Positions 5,771 to 9,175 of a stretch of DNA of 9,175 nt are shown one piece after another. The notes under the pieces were generated by a model. It was given only the letters and a program-made list of their open reading frames with translations, ran no database searches and was not told the DNA's origin. The stretch is taken from positions 1-9,175 of the forward strand of contig SXSP01000345.1 of assembly GCA_005792225.1 (NCBI GenBank). Reading direction: 5' to 3'. The position numbers were made by a program, and so were the translations under genes. Position 1 is the first letter of the stretch. Every line of letters begins with the position of its first letter. Source of the stretch: Bdellovibrionales bacterium (GTDB lineage Bacteria > Bdellovibrionota > Bdellovibrionia > Bdellovibrionales > JAMPXM01).

Positions 5771-5902
5771 ATATGACTCCGGGAAAGGCGTAGTTTTACG
5801 GCTCGCCGGAACTCTTTACCAGGAAATATTTCGAATCCAGGGTTGGCTAGGGAATTAGGTAAAGATCTGGTAAAAGCTTTCAAAATCAATCCAGGAGACT
5901 AA
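5771..5902. promoter_or_regulatory. Divergent intergenic region of module copy 2, with repeated TTTACC/GGTAAA motifs
   Basis: These 132 bases hold the promoters of both diverging genes. TTTACCAG at 5815-5822 is the exact inverse of CTGGTAAA at 5867-5874, and another GGTAAA lies at 5858-5863, 11 bases (about one helical turn) before the last. Such spacing is typical of repeated regulator sites. The segment nearest the peptidase start resembles the corresponding segment of copy 1. The repeated motif itself is not the same as the AGTTGTAA repeat of copy 1, apart from a shared GTAAAAGC string. No -35/-10 pair is convincing. Confidence 0.45.
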
Positions 5903-6316
5903 ATGAAAGTTGTTGCTCTGGCCGCGACCGCGGCTCTGATTTCGTTTGCGCAAAGCGCTTCCGCTCAGGACACCGTTTACAATTGCGAGGGCGACGCCCA
6001 GTTTGGCGCCGTCACGCAAATTAAAATCTCGGAAGATCAAGAAAAGATGCGCATTGATTACATTGGAAATCGCGCTCGCGCGGGATCTGATGAGGGCACC
6101 CGTGACCCTGAGTTCAAACACTCTCGTTCGTACAAGCTGAAAAAGTTTAAAAAGTACCGTGTGACGATGACATCAATGTCCGTACGCGACGAGCAGGGCC
6201 GCCGCCTCCGCAAAGTGCAAATCAAGGAAATCGACCGCGTTTTGGGCGGATACCTGACGATCCTCTGCCAAGAGGAAGTAACCGAAACCGAAACCGAAAC
6301 CGAAGCCGCCGAGTAA
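5903..6316 (+). CDS. Small exported two-cysteine protein, copy 2 (137 aa)
   Basis: ATG at 5903 has AGGAG 5 bases upstream. Residues 1-21 are a signal peptide ending SASA before QDT. The mature protein has two cysteines, C28 and C122. Compared with the 137-residue gene at 825, positions Y26, C28, G30, G35, V37, T38, I40 and S43 align without a gap, and both keep LK at 79-80 and close with CQ; overall identity is low, so the duplication is old. The middle is rich in Lys and Arg. The tail after the second cysteine is TETETETEAAE, coded by a hexanucleotide repeat, giving an acidic low-complexity end that copy 1 lacks. I recognise no named family. The gene faces away from a zinc-peptidase-like gene, so an inhibitor or partner of that protein is a plausible role. 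Serralysin inhibitors offer an analogy, not a detected homology. Confidence 0.82.
   Translation: MKVVALAATAALISFAQSASAQDTVYNCEGDAQFGAVTQIKISEDQEKMRIDYIGNRARAGSDEGTRDPEFKHSRSYKLKKFKKYRVTMTSMSVRDEQGRRLRKVQIKEIDRVLGGYLTILCQEEVTETETETEAAE
6281..6304. repeat. Hexanucleotide tandem repeat, ACCGAA x4
   Basis: Four perfect copies of ACCGAA code for the alternating Thr-Glu tail of the small exported protein. The unit length keeps the frame, so copy-number changes would only lengthen or shorten the acidic tail. Confidence 0.95.
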
Positions 6317-6317
6317 G

Positions 6318-6334
6318 CCCCGGGGACCTCGGGG
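6318..6334 (+). terminator. Possible short terminator hairpin
   Basis: CCCCGGG and CTCGGGG form a 7-bp stem (one G-U pair) around a 3-base loop, starting one base after the TAA stop. Only two T residues follow, so it may be a weak terminator or an mRNA-stabilising hairpin. The remaining bases up to 6420 show no other clear element except the ribosome binding site of the next gene. Confidence 0.4.
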
Positions 6335-6420
6335 TTGCGACGAGAACTAAAAGTGACCGCGCGCCTCAAATCGTTTAATTTGGCCGAGCCGCTCTTCACG
6401 ATGAGGGGCGGGGAGGCGAA

Positions 6421-7851
6421 ATGAGTTTAGGATGGTGGATCGCTCTTATAGCTCTTGAGCTTCTGGGTCTCATCACGGCGATCTACGCCGTACTCTGGGC
6501 GCGGACTGCGCAAGGTGCGACGGCATGGGCCGTGGGCCTCATTCTCATGCCGCCATTGGCCCTTCCTGCCTTCGTCGTCTTCGGTGGCCGAAAATTTCAA
6601 GGCTACGTCGACCGTCGTCGCACCTCCGATGCGCGTCTCAAAAAAGAGTGGCGTGAATTTGCCGAATTCTTTCGTGCCACCCGATGTTTCAAAGATCATC
6701 GCTCACCGACCATTCAGGCGTTCGAACGACTCGCGGAAACTCCCTTCGCTTACGCCGATAAAGTTCAACTCCTGAAAAATGGGGACGAATTTTTTCCGAT
6801 GATGATGGATGTCATCCGCGACGCGAAAGAGTTCCTCGATATTCAGTTCTACACCGTCAGAAATGATCAGATCGGCACCGAGATCGCGGAGCTTCTCAAA
6901 GAGAAGGCGCGACGTGGGGTGAAGGTGCGGCTCCTCTACGACAGTGTGGGAAGCCACGAAACACCCAGGCGCTTCTTTCAAGATCTGCGCGCGGCGGGCG
7001 TGAGAGCTGAGGCCTTCATCTCGACCCGTTGGCGTTGGCACAAACCGCGTTTTCAAGTGAACTTCCGCAATCACCGAAAGATGGTGAACGCCGACAATCG
7101 GCGGCTCCTCGTCGGCGGAATGAATCTTGGCGATGAGTATCTTTCTCGAAATCCCAAGATCGGTTTCTGGCGCGATACCGGTATCCTGATCGAGGGTTGC
7201 GTGGTTCCGCAGGCTCACTTTAGCTTTTTGTCGGATTGGTATTGGTCCACTTCTTCGGTCATCGACTTTAAACCCGAAAATGCGTGTCAAGCTCCGCAAA
7301 AGGGCATTCCTGCGCTCATACTTGCAACGGGACCGACCGGCCTCCCTGAAAAGGGTGCTCTGGCCGTCTTAAATGCGATTCACTCGGCTGAGAGGCGCCT
7401 CTGGATCACCTCTCCTTATTTCGTTCCGGATGAGCAGATTATCTCTGCCCTTCAGCTCGCGGCGATGAGGGGAGTGGACGTCAAAATCCTTGTTACGGAC
7501 AAAACAGATAATCTCCTCCCGCAGCTCGCCTCGTATACGTTCTACGATGAGCTCTTACCGTTCGGAATCGAGGTTCATAAGTATACGCGAGGTCTCATGC
7601 ACCAGAAGGTGATGCTCGTCGATGACGGCCTCGTCTACGTTGGTTCAACGAACTTCGATAATCGCTCTTTCCGTTTGAATTTCGAGATGGGCGCTTGGTT
7701 TTGCGACGAGAACCTCGCCGGTGAAATCGAAGATATGCTCCGCGCCGATTTCCGGCAATGCGAGCTCCTCGAACTCAATCAAATTCAAAGCATGCCACTA
7801 GGGCGACGACTTTCGAGCGGCTTTGCAAGGCTTTTAGCGCCGGTTCTTTAG
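6421..7851 (+). CDS. cls: Cardiolipin synthase, phospholipase D superfamily (476 aa)
   Basis: Bacterial ClsA-type enzymes join two phosphatidylglycerol molecules to give cardiolipin and glycerol at the inner membrane. The full architecture is present: two N-terminal membrane helices (about residues 5-26 and 36-56), then two phospholipase D halves. HKD motif 1 is H218-R-K220 with D225, followed by GGMN (232-235); motif 2 is H394-Q-K396 with D401, followed by GSTNFDNRSF (408-417). YDSVGS (173-178) and ITSPYFVPD (329-337) are further family blocks. A length near 480 is typical. ATG at 6421 has GGAGG 4 bases upstream. It lies 104 bases after the small exported gene, and a strong terminator follows at 7911, so it is probably a single-gene unit or reads in from upstream. 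No active-site residue is missing. ClsA and ClsB types cannot be separated with certainty, but the two helices favour ClsA. Confidence 0.95.
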   Translation: MSLGWWIALIALELLGLITAIYAVLWARTAQGATAWAVGLILMPPLALPAFVVFGGRKFQGYVDRRRTSDARLKKEWREFAEFFRATRCFKDHRSPTIQAFERLAETPFAYADKVQLLKNGDEFFPMMMDVIRDAKEFLDIQFYTVRNDQIGTEIAELLKEKARRGVKVRLLYDSVGSHETPRRFFQDLRAAGVRAEAFISTRWRWHKPRFQVNFRNHRKMVNADNRRLLVGGMNLGDEYLSRNPKIGFWRDTGILIEGCVVPQAHFSFLSDWYWSTSSVIDFKPENACQAPQKGIPALILATGPTGLPEKGALAVLNAIHSAERRLWITSPYFVPDEQIISALQLAAMRGVDVKILVTDKTDNLLPQLASYTFYDELLPFGIEVHKYTRGLMHQKVMLVDDGLVYVGSTNFDNRSFRLNFEMGAWFCDENLAGEIEDMLRADFRQCELLELNQIQSMPLGRRLSSGFARLLAPVL

Positions 7852-7910
7852 ACGTCCCACCGGATGCTACGATGCAAACTTAGAAAAAGAACCGTAGATG
7901 ATTCGAAAGG

Positions 7911-7937
7911 GCGAGAGATCGACGATCTCTCGCTTTT
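7911..7937 (+). terminator. Strong Rho-independent terminator after the cardiolipin synthase gene
   Basis: A perfect 10-bp stem (GCGAGAGATC at 7911-7920, GATCTCTCGC at 7924-7933) with a 3-base loop is followed by TTTT. It lies 59 bases past the synthase stop. Its position inside the longest open frame of the next gene argues that the next gene starts downstream, at 7976. Confidence 0.9.
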
Positions 7938-7975
7938 CAATTGGCCCCGGTGTTCTGATCAGTGACACTGTGGAA

Positions 7976-8761
7976 ATGAATGTACGAAAACGTTTTCTCG
8001 CGGCGTTTGCCGTTGTCCTCTTTCTACCGTTTTACGCTTTTTTCATTGAGCCTTACTGGATTGAAGTGAGTCATCATCAGATTCAGCTTCCCGTGAAGAC
8101 GCCTCTCAAAGTCATGCAGCTCTCCGATCTTCACATCCGGAGCGTGGGGCGGAGGGAGCGAGCCGTTCTTGAACTCATCTCAAATGAAAACCCAGACCTG
8201 ATTGCCGTCACGGGCGACTTTGTTTCTGATGCGGGAAACGACGAAGCCGTTTTCGCGTTTTTGAGAGAACTCCGAGCTCCGCTCGGCGTGTGGTTGATTC
8301 GGGGAAACTGGGAATACTTCAAAGGGCAAAATGTCGAACCGAAGCTCCGAGAGCTTTCGAATCTGAAGATCCTCGTCAACAAGAGCGCGCGGGCGAGAGA
8401 AGATGTTTGGGTCGTGGGTCTCGACGATTTTTTCACGGGTCAGCCCGACGAGAGCGGCGCCTTTTCAGGTGTTCCTGACAGTGTGATGAGGCTTGCCCTC
8501 TTTCACTCGCCAGAAGCCTTTGATGCTATGAAGAGCCACTTCGACTTGGGACTCTCGGGTCATACGCACGCGGGCCAATTTCGACTTCCTTTCCTGCCGC
8601 CTTTATGGCTTCCGCCCGCATCGGGGCGTTTCATCGAGGGATGGTATGAGCGCGAGGGGAAGAAAATGTACGTGAGTCGAGGGGTCGGCAATTCGCTCAT
8701 CGATGCGAGACTGTTTTGCCGACCCGAGATCGCGATCTTTACGATCGCGCCAATGATTTAA
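7976..8761 (+). CDS. Membrane-anchored YkuE/YaeI-type metallophosphoesterase (261 aa)
   Basis: Calcineurin-like phosphoesterases of this group use a two-metal site, and known members act on phospholipids or lipid A precursors at the membrane. Motifs appear in order: D51-L-H53 in MQLSDLHI, G80-D81 in VTGDF, G110-N111-W112-E113, H177 in FHSPE, and G195-H-T-H-A-G-Q201, then RGVGNS (235-240). The usual GNHD/E catalytic His is Trp here. Residues about 6-24 form one membrane helix, so the catalytic domain is probably held on the periplasmic face. The open frame extends back to ATG 7898, but that stretch contains a strong terminator hairpin, so I prefer ATG 7976 (MNVRKRF), although its ribosome binding site (GTGGA) is weak. 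Its stop overlaps the convergent gene's stop. The exact substrate is unknown; LpxG-like lipid A synthesis is possible. Confidence 0.88.
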   Translation: MNVRKRFLAAFAVVLFLPFYAFFIEPYWIEVSHHQIQLPVKTPLKVMQLSDLHIRSVGRRERAVLELISNENPDLIAVTGDFVSDAGNDEAVFAFLRELRAPLGVWLIRGNWEYFKGQNVEPKLRELSNLKILVNKSARAREDVWVVGLDDFFTGQPDESGAFSGVPDSVMRLALFHSPEAFDAMKSHFDLGLSGHTHAGQFRLPFLPPLWLPPASGRFIEGWYEREGKKMYVSRGVGNSLIDARLFCRPEIAIFTIAPMI

Positions 8762-9175
8762 CGAACGGGCGTGAGACGGTGAGGCCCTTCAGCGTCGACG
8801 ACCACATACGCTCCAGTCTCACTGCGCTGGTAGAGGGAACTTGACACCACGAGCGAGGGACCAGCCTCAATCGTCAGGCGCGTCTCGATGTACGTGTCAG
8901 AATCGACATGCTCACGATAGGCGAGGTTTTCGCCATCGATACGAAGGACGACCACTGGCTTCGTGTTGACGGTGAGTCCGTTTCCGGAATCAACCTCCAA
9001 GATCGATTGGGTTTGGCCGCGAGTGCCCGTCGCGGCGAAAATCCAAACTGATTCTTGAACCTTGAGGTTCTGCGCTTTGTAGTTGGGAGCGTGCCAGTTG
9101 CCTTCGATGCTCTGAAGGAATGTGGCGACCGAACCCATCTCGGCGAAAGCAGATGACGTTATCGAAAAGGTAAAA
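8758..9175 (-). CDS. Exported beta-rich, possibly lipocalin-like protein, N terminus cut by the window edge
   Basis: An ATG exists at 9138, but the frame stays open to the edge and the 12 codons before it read FTFSITSSAFAE, which looks like the end of a signal peptide with an AFA cleavage site. The real start is therefore beyond 9175 and the 9138 ATG is internal. The 138 visible residues have an early IEGNWHAPNY segment, reminiscent of the GxW opening of lipocalin-like barrels, and then alternating beta strands (VWIFAATG, VVVLRIDGE, TRLTIEAG, SLVVSSSLYQR, AYVVVDAEG). There are no cysteines in the visible part. The fold call is an inference from these hints; no function is assigned. The stop codon shares TTAA with the stop of the convergent metallophosphoesterase gene. 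Confidence 0.7.
   Translation of the reverse strand, partial: FTFSITSSAFAEMGSVATFLQSIEGNWHAPNYKAQNLKVQESVWIFAATGTRGQTQSILEVDSGNGLTVNTKPVVVLRIDGENLAYREHVDSDTYIETRLTIEAGPSLVVSSSLYQRSETGAYVVVDAEGPHRLTPVR

Overview
This is a chromosomal-looking stretch with moderate GC (slightly above 50% by eye), tight gene packing and good GGAG/AGGAG ribosome binding sites. Short Sec-exported, cysteine-bearing proteins are common. There are no rRNA, tRNA, CRISPR, insertion-sequence or integrase signals. The setting suggests a Gram-negative bacterium. A Bdellovibrio-like lineage is my guess from the style of the exported proteins and is not proven by the sequence.

Layout: (1) 70-678 (-) is an exported HExxHxxGxxH protein, divergent from 825-1238 (+), a small exported two-cysteine protein that ends in a clear terminator. 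(2) 1295-1747 (-) is an AAC(3)-I-type aminoglycoside acetyltransferase homologue with a plausible sigma-70 promoter. (3) 1842-2300 (-) is a low-complexity protein with six 17-residue repeats. It is divergent from (4) a translationally coupled three-gene operon (+): a 2OG-Fe(II) oxygenase-like protein (2477-3172), an unknown charged protein (3172-3636) and a second 2OG-Fe(II) oxygenase with a full iron triad (3630-4391). (5) 4382-5770 (-) is a second exported HExxHxxGxxH protein with an extra C-terminal domain, divergent from 5903-6316 (+), a second small two-cysteine protein. (6) 6421-7851 (+) is a cardiolipin synthase-type phospholipase D. (7) 7976-8761 (+) is a membrane-anchored YkuE/YaeI-type metallophosphoesterase. 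(8) 8758 to the right edge (-) is an exported, possibly lipocalin-like protein cut by the window end.

The main discovery is a duplicated two-gene module. The pair 'exported zinc-peptidase-like protein (-) / small exported two-cysteine protein (+)' occurs twice in the same divergent orientation, about 3.1 kb apart. Both small proteins are exactly 137 residues long and can be aligned without gaps over the first half. The two peptidase domains share six cysteines and the full metzincin-type zinc motif. The peptidase leader DNA is also similar. A secreted or periplasmic protease with a dedicated inhibitor or partner is a reasonable hypothesis, but it is inference.

A second possible system lies between the two copies: a WxPPG-repeat protein divergent from a three-gene operon with two oxygenase-like proteins. 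It could be a modifying-enzyme and multi-core-substrate pair. The last three genes look like ordinary envelope functions: phospholipid synthesis, an envelope phosphoesterase and an exported beta-rich protein.
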